From contig JAWPGT010000051.1 in NCBI GenBank assembly GCA_034638255.1, positions 98,826 to 162,825 on the forward strand: a stretch of 64,000 nt of DNA, given 5' to 3'. Positions 49,988 through 61,285 of this stretch are shown here, piece after piece. Every line of letters begins with the position of its first letter. The first letter of the stretch is position 1. The position numbers and the translations under genes were made by a program. Below the pieces are notes generated by a model. That model did no database searches, was not told the origin of the DNA, and saw only the letters and a list, made by a program, of their open reading frames with translations. This stretch comes from Coprinus comatus (taxonomy: Eukaryota > Basidiomycota > Agaricomycetes > Agaricales > Agaricaceae).

Positions 49988-51118
49988 TCACCCTTCAATT
50001 ACATTGTCTAAGGTGTCTCCACCGACAATATCAGCTCCAGGAAGTAACCATCGGAACGTAATACTAAGCCGTACGCCTCGTTCAATCCACCGTGCTTTTG
50101 GTACATAGTTGGTTCCATAGTCGGTGGAATTATTGGGAAAGCAGAGATTTTGATCCAGGATATCCGTTGTGACAGGCGGGGGCGGTGTAAGGATGCTAGT
50201 ATTGAATGGTAAAGGTTTGTCGTTCGATGTCACAGGAATTGATTGTGAATGGCATTCAGAGACGTAATCGGCAGTGCGTTTATCGATGCCATGAGTCCAT
50301 TTGTATCTCGCATCTTCCGAGAGAACAAGGATACTTCGTTCAGGGAGATAGAGGTCCCAGCTTTCGTTATTGGCATTTTGCGACAGTCGATATATTCTAT
50401 TGTTGGTTTGAGTATCATTATCGGAGGGTACAGTATCTCTGCGCCCAAGCTCCGGTATCATAGTTTGAGTTTTGGCTTCTCCAGAAATAGGAGATGGAAC
50501 TTTGACAAATTGCATAACGCAACCGCTACCCAAGCTGACGCCAATGATTCCATCACCAAAACGACGTAGCAGATCGACATGAGGTGTGATACCTTCACCT
50601 GGATTATACAGGTTTAAGATCACTTGTCTTGCTTGAGTAGGTTCGGAAGGAAATAGGAGTGAATGTGCGTGTGATGGAATGTGAGGTTGTAGTAGAGTAG
50701 ATATTACGGCGAGTAGTTCAAGAAGTGGTTTCGGTAAAGAGTTTGTTTTTGTCTTTTTGTCGAAACGAGTGAAGAGCATTATTTGGTTGATGTTTGGATT
50801 ATGGAAATATGTTGACATGCAGAATTCAAATACTTGAGATGCCAATAATTCTGGCAGTTGTAAAGATGGTGTGAAATATAGACCAGATATTGGGGGAGCC
50901 GTTCGCAGTGCAGATTCAGGCTCTAGAGTATTCGGAGACAACATACTAGCCGAGGGGGGGCTAGTGGATGAAGCGGAGAACAAGGAAGAGGGAGTGCAAT
51001 TCGTGGTAGGGGAAGGAAGTTTGGAGGGTATATCAATACGGAGGTGTTTCTTGGGATGTTCTAGTGTTATGGTTCGTCCATCGTCTAGTTTTCGTTTGCG
51101 TGTAATAGGTGAAGGCAT
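49988..51118 (-). CDS. AlkB-like 2-oxoglutarate/Fe(II) dioxygenase
   Basis: An intronless frame of 376 codons from an ATG. AlkB-type enzymes oxidatively demethylate nucleic acids or proteins using 2-oxoglutarate and iron. The visible core is LNLYNPGEGITPHVDLLRRF, with the iron-binding HxD motif (HVD) near residues 183-185. It is followed by FGDGIIGVSLGSGCVMQF, then YLPERSILVLSEDARYKWTH, whose WTHGI histidine is the distal ligand. WIERGVRLSITFRWL provides the 2-oxoglutarate-binding arginine. The N-terminal 110 residues are Ser/Pro-rich with a basic start (MPSPITRKRKLDDGRT) that could be a nuclear signal. An insert of about 40 residues between the core strands is unstructured. Which AlkB subgroup, and hence substrate, cannot be decided here. 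Divergent from thioesterase copy 1, with 194 bp between the two ATGs. Confidence 0.85.
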   Translation of the reverse strand: MPSPITRKRKLDDGRTITLEHPKKHLRIDIPSKLPSPTTNCTPSSLFSASSTSPPSASMLSPNTLEPESALRTAPPISGLYFTPSLQLPELLASQVFEFCMSTYFHNPNINQIMLFTRFDKKTKTNSLPKPLLELLAVISTLLQPHIPSHAHSLLFPSEPTQARQVILNLYNPGEGITPHVDLLRRFGDGIIGVSLGSGCVMQFVKVPSPISGEAKTQTMIPELGRRDTVPSDNDTQTNNRIYRLSQNANNESWDLYLPERSILVLSEDARYKWTHGIDKRTADYVSECHSQSIPVTSNDKPLPFNTSILTPPPPVTTDILDQNLCFPNNSTDYGTNYVPKARWIERGVRLSITFRWLLPGADIVGGDTLDNVIEG

Positions 51119-51312
51119 GTATCGTGGCAGATTAGGGGGCAGTGGAGATATCCCCTGATGCCCGGCTAGGAACGGTCCGGATCACATGATATTGATTTCT
51201 ACTACTCGGAACCGGAACGATTGATTGGCCGGTCTCTATCAGGAGAGAATGAGCAAACGATGTTAATATTCCCCACATTTTTGTCCCTGTGTCTTTCCTT
51301 TCATTTGTGACC
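51119..51312. promoter_or_regulatory. Shared divergent promoter region AlkB / thioesterase 1
   Basis: A 194-bp gap between divergent start codons, expected to carry both promoters. No specific motif was identified with confidence. Confidence 0.45.
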
Positions 51313-52111
51313 ATGGCCTCAGAAGATATATCCGACATTGCTCATATTGGAGGAAACGCAAATGTCGATATCAAACGTTTTCTTGGGAATCCTGGTGCTT
51401 ACTTTCGTTCATTCCGCTCCGAAGATCCCAGCGAAGAGCTGTTTGGAGATGCAATCTCAGACAGGCTAGTGTGTACGGAGATCTCGCTGAACAAGAAAGC
51501 GGAGGAGCCGAACAAGGTCGAAGGAAAGGTTGTGGTGGAGGTTACAGTGGAAGCAGGTGAGTGTAATTATAGGAGCTTGCTTATCTAGGCGTGTGGACTC
51601 ATATTTGTGCGACTTCTTAGATATGCTGAATGGTGGTGGAAATATACATGGCGGGTGTTCAGCTTTCCTCATTGATATGTGAGTAAAGATCATGCTGCTG
51701 TGTTGTTGATATTCTAACATATTCTGAATATCGAATATGTTAGATGCTCCTCTCTCGCACTAACCGCACTCACTATAAATGCCAATGGGGATTTGAATCC
51801 AGGTGTATCACAGGCATTGAATATTATTTATCATTCACCTGCTAAACTGTAAGACTCTCACTATTTCTCACTGCAGCGATATTCATATTCCTTTCAGCGG
51901 AGATAAGCTACGTCTTGTCAACACTACTCTTACCCTCGGAGCAAGAGCGCAATCTGCACGTACTGAGGTATGCCTTGTAGTTTTTCATTTTGTTCAACCT
52001 TTCTCATGTTTTTACCATGAACAGATTTGGAATATGACGCACCGTCGTCTTGTTGCCTCGGGTACCCATATTAAGATGCAGCCTTCACTTGGGCCAAAGT
52101 CTAGCCTATAA
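51313..52111 (+). CDS. Hotdog-fold acyl-CoA thioesterase, tandem copy 1
   Basis: A PaaI/ACOT13 (THEM2)-type thioesterase hydrolysing acyl-CoA to free acid and CoA. The predicted join is 51313-51556, 51621-51678, 51744-51848, 51898-51967 and 52025-52111, giving 187 residues with all phases consistent. The N-terminal 80 residues are a fungal extension (MASEDISDIAHIGGNANVDI). The catalytic core is LNGGGNIHGGCSAFLID, with Asn six residues before the His and Asp nine after it, the spacing known for the family, then GVSQALNIIYHSPAKLGD with the conserved Ser. The end reads WNMTHRRLVASGTHIKMQPS. First of three paralogs in the same orientation. Substrate chain length is unknown. Confidence 0.87.
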
Positions 52112-52349
52112 TGAGAGTTGCCCGTGGTTCGGATTATACAGCCAGTCTCGTATTTAGAAGGTTCCTTGCTTGCTTACCATAGGACATCTTTAAGCACCTA
52201 GTCAATTTATTATACTGTATGTACGTCATTATCTGTGGGTAGGTGTGAGAACTAGTGCTTTACCATCTGATTTTCCCCACTTCGGACTTTTCCATCTACC
52301 TCCGGTTGGTCTGGGGAAATCGTTGCCTTTGCTACCGTCCACGACAACC

Positions 52350-53129
52350 ATGTCCGATGATCGTACCCAAACCATTGACCCGAAAGATATCAAAGGAAAC
52401 TGTTCCGAAGAGATCAAAGGCATCCTCAGTAATCCTGCCCGTTTCTTCCAAAATCGCGTTGAAGATCTTCACTCGAAACCCATCTTTTCCGAGCATATTC
52501 ATAAACGCCTTGTCGTCACAGAGGCAAGCATAGAAAAAAAGCGCGAGGATGAGAAAAAGAAGGAGGCTATAATTGTTGTTGAGTTAGATGTTACAGACGG
52601 TGAGTTATATGGGCGAGTTGGATACTTTTAGGGGTGTTTACAACATAGTCAGACATGACGAATGGTGGCGGAAGTATTCATGGAGGATGTGTTGCTTATC
52701 TTGTCGATGTGTCAGTCACAGGTGATTCACTAGTTTATCTGGAGCGCTTAATCATCTCTACAGTGCAACGACACTCGCAGCTGTCGTTTACAGCTTAGAA
52801 GTAGACCAAAAATTCTTCATAGGCGTCTCACAATCTATTGGCGTCGTGTATCATTCCCCGGCAATGGTGTATGTATTTATATCCTCCTCTATAAATACAG
52901 GGAAATTCACAAAAATATCAGAGGGGACAGACTACGAATCGTAAGTTACACGGTCGCTGGAGGTTCAAGAGCAAAAACTGCACGTTGTGAAGTATGTTAT
53001 CGGAGTTGCATTTCCGCAAGACACTAACTCTGGTATGACGTCTAGCTCTGGAACGCAACTCACCATCGACTCGTTGCATCTGGTACTCACATAAAGATGG
53101 CGCCTTCTGCACCCAAAGCGAATCTTTAA
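52350..53129 (+). CDS. Hotdog-fold acyl-CoA thioesterase, tandem copy 2
   Basis: A paralog of copy 1, starting MSDDRTQTIDPKDIKGNCSE and ending in MAPSAPKANL. The core TNGGGSIHGGCVAYLVD keeps the Asn, His and Asp spacing, and GVSQSIGVVYHSPAMV keeps the conserved Ser. Intron positions equal those of copy 1, including the one splitting the codon after VD (52711-52763, donor GTCAGT). The helix after the active site (ATTLAAVVYSLEVDQKFF) is more diverged than in copies 1 and 3, which suggests a different acyl preference. The N-terminal extension has the same PARFFQN / KPIFSEHI pattern as the other copies. All exons are open. Transcribed in the same direction 238 bp after copy 1. Confidence 0.85.
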
Positions 53130-53537
53130 AGAAACTTAGGCCTATGTAAATCAAGACCAAGTGCGCTCCTGAGGGTCAATTATAATATTGTGAGTGCATC
53201 AATAATAAACTATTCAGCGACATGAATTTATTTCCTGCAGTACATATCTATTATATCCATGTATACCTTTTCAAACAATACCTGAGAGCTTTCCCCTGGA
53301 GCTGTTTGATATTCTGCTTTGAGAGAACGGTGTTCTCCTTATGACACCTTCAGATCACAGCCCATATCAAAGAAGTTACCGGTTAATCCCAATAACCGTG
53401 GCCATCACTTCTGATGATGCTCGGGTGCAGTTTGGTGAAATACCACTTATACCTTTACCCCACGCAATCGCAAGTCTTTTCGCCCTTCAAACGTTGACGT
53501 ATATCCATTTTTCACCCCTCTAAAACGCCCCTTAAGA
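53130..53537. other. Spacer between thioesterase copies 2 and 3
   Basis: About 400 bp carrying the promoter of copy 3. A short open frame at 53341-53523 has no support. Confidence 0.45.
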
Positions 53538-54282
53538 ATGTCAGCAGACGCCGATGTTGCGCAAATCTCTGGAAACGCTTCAGCCGCAACAAAGCGTGCA
53601 CTCTCGAAACCGGCCAATTTCTTCGGTAATCATTACCCCAACATCATCAAGAAACCTATTTTTGGGGAGGGGGTATTTCAAAGGATGAAGATTGTTGAAG
53701 TGTCTGTGAGGCCGAAGCCAGAGGAGCCAAAGAAGATGGAGGGTAGGGTTACCGTGGAACTAGATGTAGTTGAAGGTAAGTCTTGATACTTGTAATGCGC
53801 TAATGAACATACTAGAACCGTTCGAACAGATATGTTGAATGGAGGGGCGGCCATTCATGGAGCATGTTCAGCTTTCTTGATTGATATGTGTTCGACCTTG
53901 GCTTTGACGGCTTTACAGTTGGAGACGAGTGGAGAGAAATTCATTGGTGTTTCGCAGACCATGAATATCATGTTCCATTCACCTGCTACTTTGTAAGCCC
54001 ATCTTCTTGATATGTACTAGAATTCTAGCTGATCAAGACTCTTGTATAGAGGTGATAAGCTGAGAGTTGTGAACACTAGTATTGCTACCGGAGCACGAGC
54101 ATTGTCTTCTCGAACAGAGGTGCTTATCTATTGGAATATCCAATTTCAAATTCAGTCACTAATAAAAACCATAGATTTGGAACGTGACGCACCATCGATT
54201 GGTATCTTCTGGTTCGCAAATCAAGATGCGAGAACGTGAGCAACCTCAGCCTCAAAAACAAAAACAGAAGTCAAATCTTTGA
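53538..54282 (+). CDS. Hotdog-fold acyl-CoA thioesterase, tandem copy 3
   Basis: A paralog of copies 1 and 2. The ATG at 53538 begins MSADADVAQISGNASAATKR. The core is LNGGAAIHGACSAFLID, with the catalytic Asn, His and Asp positions kept but the second Gly of HGG changed to Ala. GVSQTMNIMFHSPATLGDKL keeps the conserved Ser. The intron that in copies 1 and 2 splits the codon after the catalytic Asp is absent; the DNA reads straight through GATATGTGTTCG. The C-terminus is extended by a Gln/Lys-rich tail (REREQPQPQKQKQKSNL). It is closer to copy 1 than to copy 2 in the active-site helix (DMCSTLALTAL). All exons are open. Confidence 0.86.
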
Positions 54283-54513
54283 ATGCACATTGTTGTATTT
54301 GTCTTTTCAAATTGAATATTCAAAACTTCACACATCGACAGATCAAATAGAAAATGACCATTTCACTATTCTTTCAAACATCAACGTTTCAACTCGTACA
54401 AAAAACTCCTTCTAGTGTGATTAGCCCTGTTAAAGGGGGAAAATAAGTTTCATGCTGGACGAAAAGGAATTCACTAGGTTTACTCACCATATTCGAAAAT
54501 GCGTTCTCTACTT
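54283..54513. other. Spacer after thioesterase array
   Basis: Short 3' flank of thioesterase copy 3 converging on the small secreted protein gene. No further feature is seen. Confidence 0.4.
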
Positions 54514-54681
54514 CTACCTGGTGGCCTCGTCCTGAGCATCAGAATCAGAGGCGCCTCCACCACCACCAAGCAAACTACTGAGCAATCCTGCTATGTCCAC
54601 TTGAGGAGCGGGAGCGGGATTGGCTTGTACGAAAACACCCATCAACAAGGTGACTGCGGAAGCGAATACGATGAACTTCAT
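54514..54681 (-). CDS. Small secreted protein, 55 residues
   Basis: The ATG at 54681 begins MKFIVFASAVTLLMGVFVQA, a clear signal peptide with a likely cleavage after VQA. The mature part is only about 35 residues: NPAPAPQVD, then IAGLLSSLLGGGGGASDSD and an acidic end, QDEATR. There are no cysteines. The second small protein gene at 55.6-55.9 kb has the same layout: signal peptide, Pro/Ala-rich segment ending APQ, then a Leu-rich helix. The frame is uninterrupted and ends with TAG. A TTTTATA-like sequence lies about 80 bp upstream (near 54765). Function unknown; it could be a peptide precursor, a small effector-like protein or a surface-active peptide, none of which is shown. Confidence 0.6.
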   Translation of the reverse strand: MKFIVFASAVTLLMGVFVQANPAPAPQVDIAGLLSSLLGGGGGASDSDAQDEATR

Positions 54682-55551
54682 GATTGAGATTGTGTGTAGG
54701 AGTTGATGACTCGAGAAAGAGATGACTCTGTTGCTGAATTCTAAGATACATCTTAGGTTGTGCTTTTATATGCTTTTCAACCCTCAGTTCCTTAGATTAA
54801 TTCAACATTCATGAACCATGTTTTCTGTCATTGCAGGTGTCCAGGTATGTATTGAATTTCTTCCTTTTTTCTCTTTCTGGTAGGCTATATCGCAAAAATA
54901 GTCTGCTTGGGCTTGAATGACGTATATTGGTACTAATTCCGCACCAATTCTGGTGTACCTAAATAGCACCTAGCTAGAACCTCAGGCATCAGCAATGGGA
55001 AGCAATCTGAAATTTTCCTGTAGATATGCAATACCATTCTGGGCCGCATATACTAGGACTTCTTACTTCAGAAAACGACCAGCATTGCCCCCATTGCTTA
55101 TCATTGCTGCTTATCTGTATGGTACACGCCCAATTACAATGATGTTCGCCTTGTCACCTTGTCAATAGTCAATACCAGTTGTCTAGCATTGACTAGTAGT
55201 ATGTACTAAGGCGTCTGTCAGAAGTGACCAGCAACATTTTAGTGTGTTCTATGTTCAAATTAATAAAAATATACATTCTGGAAGTTGGGTAAAGTGAATA
55301 GTGCACAGATAAGCTACACAACTTATGTACAAAAATGTGTTTTCGAACAGAGAAGGGGGAGGGGTACTAGAAAGTTATTGAAACTGTTCTATAAAAAAAA
55401 GCAAAATAAAATGTCCAAAGAATATTCTACCAAGTACTAGTAGGAAATACACAAATTCAATAACACAAACAAGTTTGTTTCTGAAGGGGAGAAGCTGACG
55501 CTCCTACCAAGGTTAGACATGCCATGCCAAGAGAAGATATTGTAAACTGAC
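54682..55551. other. Intergenic region between small secreted protein genes
   Basis: About 870 bp, AT-rich, without supported coding sequence. Confidence 0.45.
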
Positions 55552-55929
55552 CTAGTCATCTCCTGCAGGAGCTACTAAGCCAACATCAGTCAACAATGCG
55601 GAGATGAAAGTGAATTTATCGAGTTGACGACGTTGTAGTCCCTTCGGGTCCAGGCCCAAGAGGGCACGAACCGCTTTCGAAGTACCACCTGAGGACGCAA
55701 CTTGATGATTTTGCGGTCCCAGTCCTAATAGGGGAACTATGGCTGGTAGGTTGGTCTTAATAAATTGACGGCTTGACAACCCGATGTCTGGGAGGACAAA
55801 GTCCAAGCTAAGTCCTTGAGCTTGTGGTGCAGGGGAGGGGATTGGCGCCGCGGTAACGAGGATGAAAGGAAATACCGCAAGTCCTAGGACAATGGCAAAG
55901 AGGTAGGTGATGTAAGAGTAAAGTACCAT
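55552..55929 (-). CDS. Small secreted protein, 125 residues
   Basis: The ATG at 55929 gives MVLYSYITYLFAIVLGLAVF, a long hydrophobic signal peptide ending near VTAA. The mature part starts APIPSPAPQAQGLSLDFVLP and carries two similar Leu-rich segments, IVPLLGLGPQ and VRALLGLDPKG. A dibasic QRRQ site occurs near residue 100. There are no cysteines. The frame is open upstream of this ATG but without another ATG. Composition and layout echo the 55-residue protein encoded 0.9 kb away on the same strand, so the two may be related. No family is recognised. Confidence 0.55.
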   Translation of the reverse strand: MVLYSYITYLFAIVLGLAVFPFILVTAAPIPSPAPQAQGLSLDFVLPDIGLSSRQFIKTNLPAIVPLLGLGPQNHQVASSGGTSKAVRALLGLDPKGLQRRQLDKFTFISALLTDVGLVAPAGDD

Positions 55930-56681
55930 TGTAGCGCTAGACGCCGGAGGGATGTACACTGGTCAATGTCCCAGTTTAAAAAGCTTTGAAGTGGGCTTTT
56001 TGAACACTTGCTTTAGTCGATTTTTCTTGGCTTTTGTAGTTTTCTTCTGGTATGATACTTCCCAGAGTGACGGCATACACGTTGGGCTGTGAGTTTACAC
56101 ACGACGTCAATGCCATTAATAATAGTCTAGTGGCCATCTTCGGCTGCGATTTATCAACGATAACTCATAGCACAATTTAAACGCCCGACATGGTTTAATG
56201 AACATAAATCATGGATAATTTTTCAGTATTTCAATTGGAGACAAGATGAGCTGAATTATCTGGATAGTGCTTTGCAGCTATGAGCGAGCTTGGTACATGC
56301 GTCCTAGTTATAGCATTTCTTATCGGTTTCCTGAAGTGTAGTTGAGTGGGCTTGAAGCTTGAAGGAGAGGCCGCACTATCACCTCAAGAATCAAACCTAA
56401 TTCCACAGGAAAAGAATTGTTGAAGCTAAACTGTGGAAACTGGAGCGTTTTTTACGCAGTTTGCAGTTAGATATGTCTTCTAGTGTAATAGCTCAAAACC
56501 CTGAATGAAGCATCTGACTTCGACATTAAATATATCCCGTTACTTTACTTTCGTTGTCATTGGTGAAAAAGCAACGCTAATAATTCACTAATCTAAGGCC
56601 CCAGTTAAATAAACTAATAGTACCTATTTATCACTAACGCTTCTACTAGTACACCATGCAGTTCACTACAAACTTAAACTT
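55930..56681. other. Intergenic region upstream of the 125-residue protein gene
   Basis: Contains the promoter of that gene (right of 55929) and the 3' flank of the DUF6533 gene. No coding sequence is supported. Confidence 0.45.
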
Positions 56682-58705
56682 CTAACATGCATGGTACCAC
56701 TCCGGCTCTGGTGCCGGCGAAGTTTCTGTCTCATGAGAAACAGATACAATCACCTCCATCCTAATAGCATTAGCATCAGTGCTATTATTGACAGCTGTTT
56801 CATCTCTTGAGAAAACCTGATTTGGAACACGAGTGCCGAAGCTTGAGGATTCAACATTATGAGAAGGTCTCGTTTCTTTCCACTCTTCGACTGTATTCCA
56901 AAGGTTCAACATCAACCTGCATTTTTTTTAATGCGTCAGGTACTCGTAATCTGTTTAATAAACACAGTAATTCATACCTAGAGCAAAAAATCGACTGCAA
57001 CCCTCGCATAAGACTAATCAATGTGGGGTATACGCATTAGTTATGGTGATGATTTATGTGGAAAAGTACGAATATTCATTCACAGACCTTGCAGCCAGAT
57101 AGTACAGAGCGGGTGGAGCAAAGATCCAAATCATCAAGTTGAGTATTGATACGGCTATCATGGAAATAATAATGATCATTAGATACTGGAAAACTGTAGT
57201 GAAGTTAAAGTAAATCTCACCTGACATGACTAAATAATACAATATTCCTAAAAAGACGTTCAATTCCTTTAGTATTGTGGAATAGCGTAGCATGTAGCAT
57301 GGACCTTTCGGTACTTACCATCACGATAAACAATATCTCTAAGTCTTGAATGAACTTGATGCGATCCTCGGCTATTACGCCATGAATGCCACGCAATTAA
57401 TGCAAAAACGACTATTGAAAACATCTGTTGTTGAGTTTGGTTAAAAAGGAAGAAAGAACTAAGAAACTCACCCATTTCAAAAACAAAAAATGGTACCCAG
57501 AAAACAATGGAAAGTGTCGAACAGGAAGGCCCTGCACATGTAGGAACACAACCATGTAAAGGCATTAATCCAGGTGGCAGCCCTATTCCATAAGTATACG
57601 TTGTAACATGAACATGTAGCGCTTTAGTTCATTAAGTAGACTTTGACATACATATTAAATCATGAAAGAACCACCAAAGTGTCACAGCTGACATGGCACC
57701 AGTGGACATCTAGTTTTCAGCAACGCACAGGATGTAAACGAACAAAAAAATGGGAAAGAGAATCAATCAATCAAAACCAGCAATCATTGGAAAATGGCGC
57801 ACTCACCACACACAATGTCGTAAGTAAGGCAAGTAATAGTTTCGAATGATAAAGAGCGTGTACTCTTAACATCAAGGTATCTGTTAGAAGACCAAAGAAT
57901 CTTATCAGAATGGGCCTTCCTAGTCGATTTAAAATGATAACGAACATTCAATGGTAGAGAATACCACTATTCCAAGGAGTGTAGGTACTATCCAAAGGTT
58001 TCGACATCTATAATTGATCGTGTAGTACCTGGTTTTAGGTGGTGGGTCTGAAAAGTAATAATAGTTTAACCCACAACTACATAGTTGAATAGATATTTTG
58101 ATGATGAATTTGAAGGTAGTAGTGATATTGAGCTACTACTTACCGAAATACTAGGTTGATGGGCAAGTTGGACTTTGGATATGATATCTATTGTAAGTAA
58201 CCGAACGGATACAAGAGATTCAATACACTTACACCAGATATCGACAATGAAGAGTATCATGGGAACATAGCGATTCTACACACCAACGCTTCACTGAGTG
58301 CACTGTTCAAATCAATTCGATGATGGGAAATTAAACTTACAACAAGATACAGGACTCTTCCCCGTGTCAATCGTGAACTCCATACGTATTTGACCTGAGA
58401 TTCAGATTCACGGGCTCGACACACAAAGAAAAGAAGAGATATAACTTTGTAAAACGAACCTCTTCTTCCAGAGTAATCAGTACATCCCACGCCATCAAAG
58501 CCTCTATAGCAACTGGAACGAACAACATCAGGCTATAAGTCCCCTCATAAACCATTCAACATGCGGGGCTAACCATATGTGTACTATTTACTGGTTTAGC
58601 AACTATTAAAGAGCCGGGCGCCGTGATATTAAATTGACGTACTTTCGTTGCCACCAATTGAAAGAGTGTTTGAATGAGATTGGCAGTCGGGGTAGGAAAT
58701 ACCAT
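56682..58705 (-). CDS. DUF6533-type multi-pass membrane protein
   Basis: A multi-exon gene on the minus strand, probable ATG at 58705 (MVFPTPTANLIQTLFQLVAT). One exon reads MAWDVLITLEEEVRF, followed after an intron by VKYVWSSRLTRGRVLYLV and RYVPMILFIVDIW. This W...L...EEEVR... W..R......LYL..RY.P pattern is characteristic of DUF6533 proteins, an Agaricomycete-expanded family of seven-TM-like proteins. Further hydrophobic exons follow (STLSIVFWVPFFVFEMGEF, FSIVVFALIAWHSWR, YLVMSGEIYFNFTTVFQYLM). The C-terminal tail is hydrophilic and ends PEPEWYHAC. At least seven short introns separate the exons; their ends were not all resolved. Function is unknown; a receptor-like role is only a guess from topology. 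Confidence 0.65.
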
Positions 58706-59479
58706 AGTAATAGGTAAGGAAAGAGTGCTCCAGGAGTTTAGAACATGTCATTCAACATCGTTTTATGTGGTGCGGCTGTTTTTTTTTTAGGGTAGGAAGT
58801 TACTACCTCATTTGTACAATCATCAAAGGGAACCCAGATGAAGTTGGTGTTATATGATGGGTAGCATCATTGGCTACTTGATTCCGTTAGTTGCTTGATT
58901 AATTACAACGGAGAAGAGAGTATTTATATAACTGACATGTGTTCCGCTTAAACCCGTACATCTTTGTTGACACCTTAGACTGCAAACAGATAAATCAGAG
59001 GTATCTGAGGTGTAAGCGCTTTAAAGCACATGAAACCTTCTTACACACAGGGTCACAATCAGTTTGAATCATAATAAAGGAGGGTAAGCATGAGGCTTAC
59101 TTACTACACGCATCAGTTGTCAGTGTTGGTCGTAACAAAACAAAGAAAGTTCGAAAGTGACACAACACCTAGATTTGTACTGTGATGTACGGAATACATT
59201 CTCCTCCGTGTTAGTAGTATGAGAATGAAATAGGTCAACTACACGTTCGGCACTATTATCTGGGTTTTTTATATATACTAGAAAGTCGTGTACACTAGAA
59301 GGTGCCACAAATGATTCTGTTCACAGTTCCATCATCTGTCACTTTCTCGACCAAGATATCATCTCATCATTTCTAAGAAAGAAGTCCCCCGTTTTTCAGA
59401 ACTGAAATACAAAAAAAAAAAAAATCAATAACATGATAAAAAAAATAAACATTGCGCACAAAGAATGTAGAATGTATCA
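58706..59479. other. Intergenic region between DUF6533 and Nudix genes
   Basis: Carries the DUF6533 promoter and the 3' flank of the Nudix gene, including A-rich runs near 59410-59445. No gene is seen. Confidence 0.45.
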
Positions 59480-61285
59480 TCATAGTTTACTCCTCCACAA
59501 TCTAACCCACCCTTTCCTCCTCCTCTCGACTTCCCCTCTCTCCTTCTTCTTCACCATCCCACTCACACCACTACCACTACCTTCATTTCCATCTAAATCC
59601 ACCAAACCCTCACCTTTATCCTGTTCCTTCCTCATCACATCAAACTCTTCCTTCATAACTCCACAAACCTTCATAATCCCATTCAAATCCAACCCTTCCT
59701 TTTCACAAGCTCTTCTGAATATAGGTCTATTCAATAAAGCCCATGAAATTCTTTGTTCTAAAGGTGGTGTTTCTGGTGTGAATACTTGAAAATCGGGTTC
59801 ATGACCGTATCCGATTGTCGCTACCCTGATCATCATTCCACTATAAAAATAAAATAAAATAAAAATCGTAAATCAGGTTACACAAAAACAAAACAATGAT
59901 AATAAAAATAAAAATAAAAAAAGAAGAGAGAGAAATGACGTACGCAGTTAATCCAAATATCGGTTTAATCCCACCAGCTTCCCTCCCAGTTAAAAATTGA
60001 TGAACTTTAAAAGGATATCGATTTCCATAAGGTCCACTCCATTCAAATTCAAACGAAGTATGATAAGTTACTTCTAAAGTTTCAGGTTCTGAAGATTGAA
60101 AAGGTGATGTTGATGATAAGAATGATGAAAGTGGATGAGAGAATAAGGATGAGACTTCGGTTTTGTTTAGGATTGGCTGGGTTGGATTTAATTGTTGTTG
60201 TTGGAGGGGTTTTTAGGGTTAATGAAAATGGTTGTTTATGAATATAATATATTTAGCCTATATATGTATGTTGGAGAATGACTTACTCGGAGAGTGTTAT
60301 CTAGTATTAGAACAACGACGCTGATGATTAAGAAAAAGAGTTATGAGTAGGTTTTGGTTGGTTTCAGTTTTCTGGGAAAGTGGGAGTACGTACGGTGTGA
60401 CTATTAACTCTGCAGCAAGAACCGGTTCAAGAATACATAGTAGTGGAACTTTTCTTCGGTCCTTAGGCAATCCAATCTATAAAAAAAAAAAGACGAAATA
60501 AACAAGTTTATCATTTTTGAGGATATACGTTGAACGTTACACCTACTTCTTCAAAAGCTTCTCTTCGCTATACCCAATGAAAAGACAGCAATAAAAATAT
60601 ATGTAAGTAAGTAAAATAAAATATCTGAGAAGATCGAAAAGGGACTGGGTAAAAAAAAAAAAAAGAAAGAAAGACATACAGCAGTATCTTCAATACTTCT
60701 ATCCTCTTTATCTACTTTACCACCAGGTAACGAAGTATCACCTGCATATGTTCTTAACGTAGCCGACCGTCTAAACATAGGAATGAAATACACATTCGTA
60801 TTGGATTGCATTGTACACATAAGTATAAGTAATGAGCAAACTAGTAGTATGAAATGAATAAATAAAAACACATACCGACTGAGTAACACATACAAATCTC
60901 CATGTCTTCCAACAAACAAAGCTACCAAAACTGCAGCACATCTCGATCTTGGAACTTTAAATGATAATTTTGGTGCTTGATAAGATGATAGTCTATAAAG
61001 ACATCTATATAGAAGGGACGATAGCAAAGTAGAAAGGAAAAGTTATGTGTATGAGAAAAAAATGTGTTGGTGTTGGTTTGGGAGGGGGATAGTAGAGAAT
61101 TGAACTTGGGAGAAAACGTACTGTTTGGATTCTGGTGTCAAATTCGGCATACGAGATGATCTTTCAATATTAAACCGATTCCTATGTGGAGTACTTGAAG
61201 AAGTAGAAGAAGAAGAAGAATCAAAGTCATTTGGTCTATGAAATTTGAGTAAATTATGTGGTTTTGGCGCGTTATTCTTCGTCAT
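59480..61285 (-). CDS. PCD1: Peroxisomal coenzyme A diphosphatase (Nudix, NUDT7/PCD1 type)
   Basis: Cleaves CoA and oxidised CoA to phosphopantetheine and 3',5'-ADP. The ATG at 61285 starts MTKNNAPKPHNLLKFHRPND. Exons then give LSFKVPRSRCAAVLVALFVG, LPGGKVDKEDRSIEDTA and RREAFEE followed by IGLPKDRR. The pieces form a Nudix box with the extra spacing characteristic of the NUDT7/Pcd1 subgroup. Downstream exons include LLCILEPVLAAELIVTPVV and YGNRYPFKVHQFLTGREAGG. The last exon (59836-59480) ends in RLWRSKL, where the terminal SKL is a peroxisomal targeting signal type 1, agreeing with the assignment. The second half of the Nudix box is split by two introns, one directly before IGL. The C-terminal tail carries a charged, repetitive segment (GMVKKKERGEVERRRKGW). 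Confidence 0.87.
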
